Assembly (NCBI RefSeq): GCF_014467235.1
Contig: NZ_NKHP01000004.1
Span: 163,410 to 227,409 of the forward strand
Source of the DNA: Xenorhabdus indica
Lineage (GTDB): Bacteria; Pseudomonadota; Gammaproteobacteria; Enterobacterales; Enterobacteriaceae
Direction: 5' to 3'
Length of the DNA stretch: 64,000 nt
Part shown: positions 57,437 to 64,000 of the stretch, one piece after another
Layout: the number at the start of each line of letters is the position of its first letter
How positions within the stretch are numbered: position 1 is the first letter of the stretch
Translations under genes and position numbers: made by a program
Notes under the pieces: generated by a model
Databases searched by the model: none
What the model was told of the DNA's origin: nothing
Seen by the model: only the letters and a program-made list of their open reading frames with translations

Positions 57437-60136
57437 TTACCTTGGCTGCAACAGCTTTGTGACAAAGGAATCAATACGGCTGATGCTACTTTTGATTTCT
57501 ACTTCATTATTGTCTGCTATGTGTTGTTCCAACGCCTCACATGATGATTTGAGCAATTTAAAGTCTAACATAGCAAACGCACCCTTAAGGCGGTGTACCG
57601 TTTGCGAAAGTGATATCAAGTCATATTGTTCCATATCAGTATACAGTTTAGTAATATCCATCGGTACTGTCTCTACAAATAATTTCCTATAATTACTGCC
57701 TACTAACTGTGTTTGATAACTTTTGAGGGTATTACAAATATTACTATCGACATTATCAACAAGATCCCATGCTTGTTGCGGACTCCCGTAAACTTCTTCG
57801 GATTCAACTAAACTGAAATCTTCTTCAATCAGTAACGATATCGCATTGATAACAGCACCAGCAAAATTGTAATTACACTGAACCAAACTAGGTCTCATCT
57901 TCTTAAACCCTATCAAATTACCTACTAATAATATAGTTGGCTTTTCTACTTTGTACTGTCTGTCAGTAAGAATGATATCGTATTCTTCCTTAACACTCTC
58001 TGTACTCTTGTCAAAATATATTGCTCCATAATTATCAAGATAATTATGGATTATTTTTTTAATTTCGGGGTTACTGATATCGATTAGTGCTATAATACCG
58101 TCCAATAGCTGAGGGGGTTCAACATGTTCACCGTATTGAGGAAGAGGTAAACTAACGATATAATGTGTCCCCAATCCCTGCTTACTTTTAATTTCAAAAC
58201 TCCCCCCCATTTTTTGGCACAATTGATTACATAAATAAAAAACCAACCCAGAATTTGTATAATATTTATCTTCTGCCAATTTATTCAAGAAGGGATAATT
58301 TAAGCTGGCAAGTTCTTTATTACTTAGACCTGAACCACTATCAATTAACTCAATCTGTATATGATTATCGTATTTACCAGAACTATTGACACTAAGGGAT
58401 ATTTTACCATAACTGGTTGTTGTGATAGCATAATTTAATAATAATAAAACTATTTTATTTAATGCTATTCCATCGCCAGAAAATACTGACTCATGAGAAA
58501 TATTAAAATAATAATAAATCCTCAATCCTTTAGAATTTAGTGTTGGTAGCGATAATTTCAATATATTCTCCAATTGTGAAGATAAAGAAAATACTTCATT
58601 AGCTGGCTGCCAATCACCAGATTCTAATTCACTGAGCAAAGAAATATTTTCAATCCACTCTGTGATGAATTCTGATTTAAGCAGTAACTTATCCAGCAAA
58701 CTATACTTATTTTCATCTTGTGATATATTTTTCAATCGGATAGCTATATCATTCAACTCCTGAATCGGCTTTTTTATTTCAGAATTAATATTCTGCAACA
58801 TTGAACGTCTGGCGTATACATTTTTATCATATTCTCGTTGAGCAAGTTGTAACCGCTTACTCACCATAACTTCTTGATCTCTATCCTGCAATAAGAATAA
58901 ATAAGTCTCTGGCAATAAATTACTGCTATACATTTTTACTTCGTAAACCGCATCTTCAATGGATGTCTGAATGACACCATTATGTTGTTCTGCCATGATT
59001 TTAACTTTGCCCAAATCAAGATAAGGCATCAGTTTCTCTGCAATCTTATTACTACTGATCAACCGATTTGATATAAAATCGTAAACCAATAATCCAATAG
59101 GAATATTAGAAATAATATCATTCCCCAGAGAATCTTTTATTTTTAGCTCTTGATCCATTGATGCATTAGGAGTGATATATCGACGACGAATATAAAGTAA
59201 TCCACTGAATGAAAATAGTAAGAAAACCAATATCGAGAGTAATAACCAAATATTTCTGATCAAGAAATCCACAATAAGTGCTTTTAGAGGAACCTGATAT
59301 ACCAATTTATACTGCATAATATTAAGTGGTTGAGAAAACTCCAGCCAAAAACCGATTAACGAAACATCAACTTTATCTGTCTTCTCAACCTCATATTCGT
59401 TATTCGAATACAACCGAAAATTTGCTGGTAACATATCAACCGACAAAAGATTATTAATAGGTAAATCAAAGGCAATAACTGTAGTTAATTGCCCTGGTGA
59501 ATTGAACACAGCTTTATAAGTATAGTAATAAACATTCTCACCACGTAATACGTGAATGGGGGAAATACTTTCCTTTTCATCCAATGTTATTGATTGTGCC
59601 AACATTTCAGAACGTTTAATGTCAGAAGTTAGAGTCAGATAACTTTCTTTAAACCTGATTTCCGGTTTTAAAATAGGATGTGTAGTTACCAATAGTAAGT
59701 TGTTATCCTTTCCATTGAGATAATACATGGATTCATATTCATTACGTGATCCCCAGAGAATTTCAAGATAGTTAGATAACCTCTGAGCCAGTTGAACACT
59801 AGAATCGTTGTAACGACCAAAAACAATTGCATCGATATTTTTGTTATGACTTTCCAGCCAATAAACATTGGGACGCAACTCTAACGGTGATGCAACCTCC
59901 TGTAAGGAGGATGGCTGAATATTAGACTGTTCGAAGATACGACCAGCATGATAACGATAATCTTCGATCTGCAATCGCATCTTGGCCGTTACACTACTGA
60001 TAGCATATTTTTTCTCCGTCAGCCAACTATCAAAATAGTTATACCCGAATAAAAATAGAGAAGTAAAAAGCAAAATAATAAACAGCGCGTAAAAACGGGG
60101 AACGACAGATGGCTTAATAGATGCTTGTTTATACAT
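57437..60136 (-). CDS. rcsD: Phosphotransfer protein RcsD
   Basis: An 899-residue membrane histidine phosphotransferase that relays phosphate from RcsC to RcsB. Two membrane helices (about 15-35 and 290-312) bound a periplasmic domain; a degenerate kinase-like domain follows, and the C-terminal HPt domain has the phosphorylated His in SQTVHRLKGAFAMLD. First gene of rcsD-rcsB. In E. coli the upstream neighbours are micF and ompC; here they are tRNA genes and a prophage. Confidence 0.94.
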   Translation of the reverse strand: MYKQASIKPSVVPRFYALFIILLFTSLFLFGYNYFDSWLTEKKYAISSVTAKMRLQIEDYRYHAGRIFEQSNIQPSSLQEVASPLELRPNVYWLESHNKNIDAIVFGRYNDSSVQLAQRLSNYLEILWGSRNEYESMYYLNGKDNNLLLVTTHPILKPEIRFKESYLTLTSDIKRSEMLAQSITLDEKESISPIHVLRGENVYYYTYKAVFNSPGQLTTVIAFDLPINNLLSVDMLPANFRLYSNNEYEVEKTDKVDVSLIGFWLEFSQPLNIMQYKLVYQVPLKALIVDFLIRNIWLLLSILVFLLFSFSGLLYIRRRYITPNASMDQELKIKDSLGNDIISNIPIGLLVYDFISNRLISSNKIAEKLMPYLDLGKVKIMAEQHNGVIQTSIEDAVYEVKMYSSNLLPETYLFLLQDRDQEVMVSKRLQLAQREYDKNVYARRSMLQNINSEIKKPIQELNDIAIRLKNISQDENKYSLLDKLLLKSEFITEWIENISLLSELESGDWQPANEVFSLSSQLENILKLSLPTLNSKGLRIYYYFNISHESVFSGDGIALNKIVLLLLNYAITTTSYGKISLSVNSSGKYDNHIQIELIDSGSGLSNKELASLNYPFLNKLAEDKYYTNSGLVFYLCNQLCQKMGGSFEIKSKQGLGTHYIVSLPLPQYGEHVEPPQLLDGIIALIDISNPEIKKIIHNYLDNYGAIYFDKSTESVKEEYDIILTDRQYKVEKPTILLVGNLIGFKKMRPSLVQCNYNFAGAVINAISLLIEEDFSLVESEEVYGSPQQAWDLVDNVDSNICNTLKSYQTQLVGSNYRKLFVETVPMDITKLYTDMEQYDLISLSQTVHRLKGAFAMLDFKLLKSSCEALEQHIADNNEVEIKSSISRIDSFVTKLLQPR

Positions 60137-60348
60137 TCTTTGGATGGCTGCCTTTAATGTGGATATATTTGTGGTTAATTTTGAATCAACTCGAAGTTAA
60201 CTAATTTATTGAACTGTGATAATACTAGCAGGTTAGAGGATAAAAAGGCCATTAGCGTTCGAAGATTGAGCAAGCAGTAAAAAAATCATAATTTTTTCTT
60301 TTTAAGGGCTAGACACATTCCAGAGATATAGGCATAATCTCGCGCCAT

Positions 60349-60436
<88 letters not shown>

Positions 60437-60442
60437 AATTTC

Positions 60443-60518
<76 letters not shown>

Positions 60519-60525
60519 TATAAAA

Positions 60526-60545
60526 TCAACGTGTTATGACGTTGA
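60526..60545. repeat. Inverted repeat at the end of the integrase gene
   Basis: TCAACGT / ACGTTGA, perfect 7-bp arms around GTTATG, 7 bp after tRNA-Thr and overlapping the integrase stop codon. It may act as a terminator or be part of an attachment site. Confidence 0.55.
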
Positions 60546-61697
60546 CCCGAATGCCCTGATAGTCGCTTGTGTCATATTTGTGTCATGACTGATTATCAGG
60601 GCATCGATCTTTTTAGCGTGCTCTGTCAAATGATTAGGGGCTAAATGCGCATACCTTCTCACCATCTCAATTGACTCCCAACCCCCCATTTCCTGCAATG
60701 CACTCAAAGGCACTCCAGCCTGAACAAGCCAGCTTGCCCATGTGTGACGCAGGTCATGGAATCGGAAATTTTCAATACCCGCTCGACGCAACCCTGTTTT
60801 CCATGCTGTATTGTCATCAATCCGCATTTTTCTGACCTCAGCTGTAGGAGTTCCATCAGATCTATGCCATGCTTTAGTGTGAACAAAAACCCAGCGATTG
60901 TGTTTCCCTATTTGATCCCGTAGCACCTTGCATGCGGTATCATTTAGGGCAACACCTATCGCTTTACCGCCTTTAGTGTCCTCTGGGTGTATCCACGCAA
61001 CTTTTCTTTGTAAATCAATTTGTGACCATTCCAGATTTAAAATGTTTGAACGCCTAAGCCCTGTGGCTAATGCAAAAATGACAACAGGTTTCATGATATC
61101 AGGCATACATTTTATTAGTCTCGCGGCTTCCTCTTGCGTAAGCCATCTCACCCTGATTTCCTTTTTTTGACGAACTTTGATATTAGGCGCCCTTCCTAAC
61201 CACTTCCATTCGTTGACCGCTGCACGGAATAAAGAGCGTAAAAAAGAAAGATACCTCGCCTTTGTTGCTTGAGACACAGGCTTGCTTTTATACGGCTCTA
61301 TTGATACCCCGTTACGTTTTGCTGATGCAGATTTTTTATCCCAAACCTCCTTGTATTTTCTATTGGTCATCTTGGCTGTTGCAGCCAGGATCTCAATCTC
61401 AGTGATATTTGATAACTGCCAGCCGGAAAAATAAGACAAAAAAAACTCTATCTTACTTTTATCATCATCCAATGATTTTTTATGTTCCTTCTCTTGCAAC
61501 CACCTCAGGCAAGCTTCATCAAACGTTACTTTCGGGTAATCACCTAATTTTTCTACTCTCCACATTTCAGCTTTTAGCTGGTCGTGCAGTTCCTGCGCTT
61601 GCTTCTTGTCCTCTGTTCCAAGAGAGCGCCTAATTCGCTTTCCGCTTGGGGAAACGAAATCACAGTGCCATAGGCCATTGCGTTGTATGATTGACAT
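60534..61697 (-). CDS. int: Phage integrase (tyrosine recombinase)
   Basis: A 387-residue site-specific recombinase. An N-terminal arm-binding region (residues 1-60), a core-binding SAM-like domain (about 60-170) and a catalytic domain with Arg in [10 protein letters not shown], HxxR in [11 protein letters not shown], and the [14 protein letters not shown] segment with the nucleophilic Tyr. The 3' end faces tRNA-Thr 16 bp away, the usual layout for a prophage in a tRNA gene. A strong ribosome site (AAGGAGGG) precedes its ATG, which lies inside the excisionase-like gene. Confidence 0.93.
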   Translation of the reverse strand: MSIIQRNGLWHCDFVSPSGKRIRRSLGTEDKKQAQELHDQLKAEMWRVEKLGDYPKVTFDEACLRWLQEKEHKKSLDDDKSKIEFFLSYFSGWQLSNITEIEILAATAKMTNRKYKEVWDKKSASAKRNGVSIEPYKSKPVSQATKARYLSFLRSLFRAAVNEWKWLGRAPNIKVRQKKEIRVRWLTQEEAARLIKCMPDIMKPVVIFALATGLRRSNILNLEWSQIDLQRKVAWIHPEDTKGGKAIGVALNDTACKVLRDQIGKHNRWVFVHTKAWHRSDGTPTAEVRKMRIDDNTAWKTGLRRAGIENFRFHDLRHTWASWLVQAGVPLSALQEMGGWESIEMVRRYAHLAPNHLTEHAKKIDALIISHDTNMTQATIRAFGSTS

Positions 61698-61933
61698 TCA
61701 AATCCCTCCTTTGATTTAACTGAACAATCATCACTCATATCTGCATTGTGATGATTATTTATCACGTATTCAAGACAGGAGGACTTTAAAATTTCATACT
61801 CACCTCCTCCTTTCTTGCCAGTTTTAGCTGCTTTTAGTCTTTTATCATGTATAAGCTTTCTTACCTGTCTTACCGATTTTTTCAAAAAATCAGCAGCATG
61901 TTTGGTATCGAAAACCTCATCATTTAAATCCAC
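61574..61933 (-). CDS. Excisionase-like helix-turn-helix protein
   Basis: A 119-residue phage protein. Residues 9-55 form a MerR/excisionase-type winged helix ([20 protein letters not shown] then [16 protein letters not shown]). Its last 124 bp overlap the integrase reading frame, as lambdoid xis and int often do. The start is GTG at 61933 with a near-perfect ribosome site (AAGGAGG, 6 nt). It probably directs excision; it could also be a regulator. Confidence 0.7.
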   Translation of the reverse strand: MDLNDEVFDTKHAADFLKKSVRQVRKLIHDKRLKAAKTGKKGGGEYEILKSSCLEYVINNHHNADMSDDCSVKSKEGFECQSYNAMAYGTVISFPQAESELGALLEQRTRSKRRNCTTS

Positions 61934-61934
61934 G

Positions 61935-62168
61935 TCACACCTCCTTTATCTGACATAGCCTTCTCTTTTTGTTTACAACCGTTGCTACATACGACTTATT
62001 GCCATTAAGAATCTCTATTGGGTACTTACTCCCGCCTACTAAAACAACGTACGTTTCTATTTTTTTATATAATCCGTAATTTCCATATTTATTTTTATGC
62101 TCTGATAACGCAGCCTTAGCTGCTTGCCTTTCTAATGGCGTAACAGCACTGCGAATGATGAATTTCAT
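61935..62168 (-). CDS. Small phage protein (DUF4060-like)
   Basis: A 77-residue basic protein. TPLERQAAKAALSEHKNKYG at the N-terminus and NGNKSYVATV near the end resemble small DUF4060 proteins of lambdoid phages. Function unknown. Its ATG overlaps the stop of the upstream gene (ATGA), and it ends one base before the next start, so translation is coupled. Confidence 0.65.
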   Translation of the reverse strand: MKFIIRSAVTPLERQAAKAALSEHKNKYGNYGLYKKIETYVVLVGGSKYPIEILNGNKSYVATVVNKKRRLCQIKEV

Positions 62169-62383
62169 TTCATCTCCTTATCAATCATATCGACGTAATA
62201 TCTCAGCCACATCACTGGCAGGAACTTACTCTTTTGATAGTTGGACATTACGATTTCAAATCGAGAAAGGTATTTGGTGAGTGTTTCGTTGGTTTGCTGA
62301 TCAGTGCGGCGTTTGAGTTTTTTCAGTTCTTTGAGGCAATCCCTCGCCACCTTCCTCCTTGCATTCTCGAATTCGTTAGTCAT
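62165..62383 (-). CDS. Small phage protein of unknown function
   Basis: A 72-residue, Lys/Arg-rich, probably helical protein (FENARRKVARDCLKELKKLK at the start). No family is recognised. It overlaps the following gene by 4 bp and the preceding 59-codon gene by 8 bp, which supports it as a real member of the operon. Confidence 0.6.
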   Translation of the reverse strand: MTNEFENARRKVARDCLKELKKLKRRTDQQTNETLTKYLSRFEIVMSNYQKSKFLPVMWLRYYVDMIDKEMK

Positions 62384-62555
62384 TGGTGATGAGTACTTCG
62401 ATATCCGATTCTGGGAATCCCATTTGCTGCAAGCCTGGTACTATCTTATCTGTCACAAAATCTGCCAGCATTTCACTTGGGACGGTGTAGAGTGGAATTG
62501 TAAATTCTTCCGCTGCGGTTCTGGTCATTTCGATTTTTATTTTTGGAGTGTTCAT
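62376..62555 (-). CDS. 59-residue phage protein
   Basis: A short gene read directly from the sequence: it begins MNTPKIKIEMTRTAAEEFTI, contains PSEMLADFVTDKIVPGLQQM, and ends VLITND. It overlaps the methyltransferase gene by 4 bp (ATGA) and the next gene by 8 bp, fits exactly into an otherwise empty 170-bp gap of the operon, and has GAGGAC before its ATG. No family is recognised. Confidence 0.65.
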   Translation of the reverse strand: MNTPKIKIEMTRTAAEEFTIPLYTVPSEMLADFVTDKIVPGLQQMGFPESDIEVLITND

Positions 62556-63088
62556 GCTATTGTCCTCAATAGTTCGTGACCGACATTAAGTAAATAATCC
62601 CGGCCAACAGTTGTTATTGTTCCGCGTGGTTTAGTGAATGGTCTCCAGATTAACAATAATGAACCTTTGTTATTTCCATTCACTGGCTTTTGTGTTTCTG
62701 CGTTAATAAATGAAATTCTTCCACCCGTTATTAATCTGACCTCATCCACTGTTTCTAATGCCAGTTTAAACCAGCCCACAGAGATATCAGACGGAACTAA
62801 CATCACGACTGGCTGTAATTGCTTCTGGCACTCGATAGCGGCTTTTTCTACCCACGGCTTAATATTGGAATAAGGGGGATTGCACCAGATAGCGCCGTTA
62901 CTTTCCCAATCACACTCCAGTGCATTATCTCGTTCTGTGAGATAATGAACGCACAGGGTATTTTGAGCAGAAGCAGCCGCATCAAGAGTAAATTTAAATT
63001 CGAGGTTGAGTGCTTTAAATAACGGAAGTGGAGTTTGCCAGAGGTCACGCAGTTCTTTAGGAGTATTACTTCCTCCGAAGTCTGACAT
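62552..63088 (-). CDS. Phage N-6-adenine DNA methyltransferase
   Basis: A 178-residue methyltransferase of the phage Dam-like family (PF05869 type). The catalytic motif is WCNPPYS near residue 68; LRDLWQTPLPLFKALNLEF at the start and LDAAAS are typical, and a SAM-binding FxG motif is not obvious, as in that family. It may protect phage DNA from host restriction. No partner endonuclease is present. First of four ATGA-type overlapping genes in this part of the prophage. Confidence 0.82.
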   Translation of the reverse strand: MSDFGGSNTPKELRDLWQTPLPLFKALNLEFKFTLDAAASAQNTLCVHYLTERDNALECDWESNGAIWCNPPYSNIKPWVEKAAIECQKQLQPVVMLVPSDISVGWFKLALETVDEVRLITGGRISFINAETQKPVNGNNKGSLLLIWRPFTKPRGTITTVGRDYLLNVGHELLRTIA

Positions 63089-63097
63089 TATTTATTC

Positions 63098-63412
63098 TCA
63101 TTGTTTATTTGGATGGGGATAGAGACAAACTGCAAACATTGTTTTTCCCTTATCAAAATCATCTGTGCTCTTACATATTTTTCCATCCACTAAATTGTAA
63201 TAAGCCATAGGTTCCATATTTTCATATTCAGCGAGTTTATTGTGCAGTTTTTCTATTTCAGCGCAGAGTTTTATTAAATTTTGTGGAGTCACCATGGGGC
63301 TGAGGTGGAAAAAATATTTAGGGTATTCTCCATTTTCTTCCTGTTCTGCGCTTAACACTGCCTCACTACGTTTTTTTATTTCCCGCGCCAACTCAATCAC
63401 ATCATTGTTCAT
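63098..63412 (-). CDS. Phage protein of unknown function (Ea22-like possible)
   Basis: A 104-residue acidic protein with a helical middle (LIKLCAEIEKLHNKLAEYEN) followed by EPMAYYNLVDGKICKSTDDF and FAVCLYPHP. The layout, a coiled helix then a short MAxxx-type beta module ending in LY-P, recalls the ead/Ea22-like early proteins of lambdoid phages, but the assignment is uncertain. It overlaps the upstream gene by 11 bp. Confidence 0.5.
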   Translation of the reverse strand: MNNDVIELAREIKKRSEAVLSAEQEENGEYPKYFFHLSPMVTPQNLIKLCAEIEKLHNKLAEYENMEPMAYYNLVDGKICKSTDDFDKGKTMFAVCLYPHPNKQ

Positions 63413-63899
63413 TATTATTCTCTCTCGATTTTTCTATTATAGAAAATTTATCAGCCCCGCATTTTGGACAAGTCTTGATAAATGCGAAATCTGGAAACTC
63501 AGGGTGTGAAACTGGAACTCGATCGTTTTCATAATGAACATGCTTACATTGACGTTTAGCGCATACTATTTTGTCATTTCTCACCCCAACCTCCTGCATA
63601 ATGTCATCTTTTGTAACTTCAATAAATTGACCACATCCGTTACATTCATATTCATTTATAAATCTGCCGTTTTCATTCCAATCATTTGAGCCACATAAGC
63701 ATGTTATAAATCTGACGTTCCCCCGTTTGGTATACAGCTCATAAAATGCATCTTTATGTACCATTGGTCTGCCTGCATACTTCACTGAATACACTTTGAA
63801 CCTTGTGACCTTACCGTCACAATCTTCATATCTAAAATAACGGTCACTGGTTATATATTCATCGTCGTCGTCATAAATAATATCTGAGTTGGCTACCAC
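63402..63899 (-). CDS. Phage protein with zinc-ribbon Cys pairs
   Basis: A 165-residue protein with several Cys-x-x-Cys-like sites: CLCG near 68, CNGCG near 86, CAKRQCKH near 113, and a C-terminal CPKCGAD, suggesting at least two zinc ribbons. The N-terminal 30 residues are acidic. A near-perfect ribosome site (AGGAGG, 5 nt) precedes the GTG start. No known family is recognised; nucleic-acid binding is a guess from the zinc motifs. Confidence 0.6.
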   Translation of the reverse strand: MVANSDIIYDDDDEYITSDRYFRYEDCDGKVTRFKVYSVKYAGRPMVHKDAFYELYTKRGNVRFITCLCGSNDWNENGRFINEYECNGCGQFIEVTKDDIMQEVGVRNDKIVCAKRQCKHVHYENDRVPVSHPEFPDFAFIKTCPKCGADKFSIIEKSRENNNEQ

Positions 63900-64000
63900 C
63901 TAAACCTCCTGCATATACTCTCTGCTTTCTTACACATATCAGTATCAAACCAGCCAAAGTGACACTTGTTGAAACTGATACCTAACTGCCATGCTAACCA
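63893..64000 (-). CDS. Phage protein, 3' end only
   Basis: The last 35 codons of a gene entering from the right edge; it reads WLAWQLGISFNKCHFGWFDT then DMCKKAESICRRFRW and stops at 63893-63895. It overlaps the GTG of the next gene by 7 bp. The body is outside the window, so no function is assigned. Confidence 0.6.
   Translation of the reverse strand, partial: WLAWQLGISFNKCHFGWFDTDMCKKAESICRRFRW

Overview
The window is chromosomal DNA from an AT-rich member of the Enterobacterales. Nearly every core protein reads as a close relative of its Escherichia coli counterpart, and local gene order follows E. coli in blocks: plsX-rpmF-yceD / yceF / rluC / rne; tmaR / sbcB / plaP; lysP-yeiE-yeiH-nfo-fruK; efpL / lpxT / mepS; yejG / bcr-rsuA / radD / rplY / yejK / yejL-yejM-tRNA-Pro; yfaE-nrdB-nrdA / ubiG / gyrA / rcsC / rcsB-rcsD. 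The AT-richness, the block order and a chitin-binding LPMO-like protein suggest the Morganellaceae, possibly Xenorhabdus or Photorhabdus. That placement is inference.

Layout. 1-9300 holds fatty-acid/ribosome genes (plsX, rpmF, yceD), RNA modification and decay (rluC; rne with its long autoregulatory leader), an NAD(P)-binding protein, tmaR and sbcB. 9300-20200 is transport and respiration: dld, plaP behind a leader ORF, a four-gene Fur-type iron-siderophore uptake operon (binding protein, permease, ATPase, TonB receptor) and lysP. 20300-29800 holds yeiE/yeiH, nfo, an orphan fruK that keeps a Cra operator but has no fruA or fruB beside it, mtr, efpL, two small fimbria-like secreted proteins, lpxT and mepS. 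29800-38840 is the yej block ending in tRNA-Pro(GGG).

38840-45940 is accessory DNA behind tRNA-Pro. It is very AT-rich and holds two glycosyltransferases (GT4, GT25), an AA10-type chitin-binding protein with five extra residues before its copper histidine, a signal-less GH24 lysozyme whose ribosome-binding site lies in a perfect hairpin, a short transcription unit with a 24-codon ORF, a secreted protein of unknown function, an AmiD-like amidase without a signal peptide, and fragments of decayed genes.

45940-60140 returns to core genome: ribonucleotide reductase with its ferredoxin, ubiG, gyrA and the Rcs phosphorelay (rcsC convergent with rcsDB). 60349-60518 carries tRNA-Ser(UGA) and tRNA-Thr(UGU). 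From 60534 to the right edge there is one end of a prophage: integrase, excisionase-like protein and a tightly overlapping set of small early genes that includes a phage adenine methyltransferase and a 59-codon gene. The far end of the prophage is outside the window.

The most interesting non-standard signals are the AA10 N-terminus, the hairpin-masked lysozyme start, the small transcription unit at 42988-43210, the plaP leader and the stripped-down fruK locus.
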